DNA of 46,955 bases. It comes from Candidatus Uhrbacteria bacterium. Lineage in GTDB: Bacteria > Patescibacteriota > Patescibacteriia > UBA9934 > UBA11717. Below, piece by piece: positions 45,662-46,955 of the stretch. The stretch spans positions 1 to 46,955 of the forward strand of contig JABIWD010000004.1 in assembly GCA_018701105.1 (NCBI GenBank). Direction: 5' to 3'. Within the stretch, counting starts at the first letter, position 1. Every line of letters starts with the position of its first letter. Made by a program: the position numbers and the translations under genes. The notes under the pieces were generated by a model. That model was not told the origin of the DNA. It saw nothing but the letters and a program-made list of their open reading frames with translations, and searched no databases.

Positions 45662-46324
45662 CTACCCAACTTCTCCCTCTGGGAGCCGCTTGGGCTTGCG
45701 AAGCGCTCGCAGCGCGAGAAGCCGAGCGACGCCCTGCGCGTACACCCTCAGCTGAGCGCGAACCTGACGCTTCTCTTCCACGCTCGTCCGCGAACCACGT
45801 TCGATTCGGCACTCGATCCTCCGAAGCAAGTCCGTGAAACGCGCCAGCGGCGTGTCCGGCACGGCCTCACCATCGGCAAGATGTGCCAGGATGTCCCCGG
45901 CCTCACGCCTCACGCACGGCACGACAGGCACGGTGCCCGTTGTGACCTGCGAACTCACGGCGTAGCTGATGAGTAGCGGCCTCGTTGCCTTGAGCAATCC
46001 CCGAGACTCGAGCCTGTCTGCGAAGTCGTGAACCAAGCGCACCAAGTCCACTGGCCCATCCGCAGGGAAACGGCACCTTCCGATGTCGATTACAGCACGC
46101 TGATTTCCCCTGCGACGGACAATGATCCTACTGGCCCTCAATCCGTTGTAGGCCTCACGATTTTGGGTGGTCACGCCTCCAAATAGACTCGAGTACGCAC
46201 CGAAGATGCTGTTGGTCGTCGCGGCTCCATCGGACCGGAATCCCTGAATACACCAGCCCAAGAGTACCCACCTCGCCTCAGCCTCATCCAATTCTATCTG
46301 TCTCTCCCCACTCTTGCTAGTCAT
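45662..46324 (-). CDS. orphan protein (~220 aa, high GC3)
   Basis: Start MTSKSGERQIELDEAEARWVLLGW; own TTGACA-N17-TAGGTT promoter (46365-46393). Confidence 0.6.
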   Translation of the reverse strand: MTSKSGERQIELDEAEARWVLLGWCIQGFRSDGAATTNSIFGAYSSLFGGVTTQNREAYNGLRASRIIVRRRGNQRAVIDIGRCRFPADGPVDLVRLVHDFADRLESRGLLKATRPLLISYAVSSQVTTGTVPVVPCVRREAGDILAHLADGEAVPDTPLARFTDLLRRIECRIERGSRTSVEEKRQVRAQLRVYAQGVARLLALRALRKPKRLPEGEVG

Positions 46325-46396
46325 GAAAGTCCTCTCTCTAGCTCTAGCGAAATCGCTAGTTTTTAACCTATCAGCAAAATGTGAGATTGTCAACAA

Positions 46397-46437
46397 AAAA
46401 ACCTGGCTGCACGAGCGTGCAACCAGATCACGTTTGA
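46397..46437 (-). terminator. Rho-independent terminator
   Basis: minus strand CTGGTTGCACGCTCGTGCAGCCAGGTTTTTTTG. Confidence 0.75.
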
Positions 46438-46452
46438 CTACCTCTCCTCACT

Positions 46453-46955
46453 CTACTGCGCACCTGCCACGCGCTCAAGACCTTCCTGAACGCTCTGCAA
46501 ATCCGCATCAGAGGCTCCCGGCACGATCTCTGCGAGCATCGTACCCAACTCCTCGACCAGGTCACCGACCGGCTCGCGCTGTGTTACCGACTTCCGCGTC
46601 TTCGGCCCCACGCGCTCCATCACATCCAGGTCCATGTCGCCCATGTGCCTGGGAACCGGTGCCCAGAACTTGCCGAGCGGCACCAACGCGATGCCTTTCT
46701 CGACGTCGACGATGTAACCGAGGATGGTCAGCCTCATCTTGAGCTGATCGAGACTCGTCCCCCTGCGGTCACCACCGAACTCGGTCATGTACCACGCACG
46801 GAAACCCTGAAGCAGCGGCGCGCCTCCTCGCGAAAGGAACGCCTCTACAACCAGCCTGTCCGTGTCACAGAGTTCCTTGCTGTCCTCGTTGGCGCGCAAC
46901 GTGAACAGGGCCTCGCCTTTCCTCAACCTGCCCGCGAGCTTGCACGCGTTGAAGT
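46453..46955 (-). CDS. orphan protein, 5' end truncated by the window edge
   Basis: Open upstream of the TTG at 46926 to the edge; LRKGEALFTLRANEDSKELCDTDRLVVEAFL... Confidence 0.5.
   Translation of the reverse strand, partial: FNACKLAGRLRKGEALFTLRANEDSKELCDTDRLVVEAFLSRGGAPLLQGFRAWYMTEFGGDRRGTSLDQLKMRLTILGYIVDVEKGIALVPLGKFWAPVPRHMGDMDLDVMERVGPKTRKSVTQREPVGDLVEELGTMLAEIVPGASDADLQSVQEGLERVAGAQ

Overview
This looks like a gene-dense chromosomal segment using the standard bacterial code, most likely from a Patescibacteria/CPR-type genome (an inference from gene content). Recognisable core genes: an MFS permease fragment, proS, YceI, a bile-acid-symporter-like transporter, ruvB, a D,D-carboxypeptidase, a SpoIID protein, a flippase plus O-antigen-ligase pair, a CCA-adding enzyme, galU, a solute-binding protein, five tandem VirB2/TrbC-like pilins, an FAD oxidoreductase, PGI/PMI, nifS-nifU-ferredoxin, DUF167, tig, a LysM-M23 peptidase, rnhB and hppA. 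tRNAs: Gly(GCC), Leu(TAA) and Ser(CGA). Scattered among them are about 15 orphan genes with visibly higher GC3, most with their own near-consensus TTGACA-N17-TANNNT promoter and a strong terminator. The most interesting signal is a pair of paralogous, promoter-driven, tRNA-like non-coding RNAs at ~1.03-1.20 kb and ~1.68-1.86 kb. Each has an acceptor/T-arm domain with G3:U70 and A73 but no normal anticodon loop. Each also has a leader segment fully complementary (11-13 bp) to its own 'anticodon-arm' strand. The paired sequences differ completely between the two copies while complementarity is kept, which is strong covariation-type evidence for a real structured RNA family. Other notable items: a Tat-exported putative clan-CD cysteine peptidase, an in-frame RPE-like repeat inserted twice in one membrane protein gene, a structured leader upstream of tRNA-Leu, a 60-bp tandem repeat beside tRNA-Ser, and an unusual orphan envelope gene cluster beside the pilin array. 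All calls are by eye; no searches or folding programs were run.
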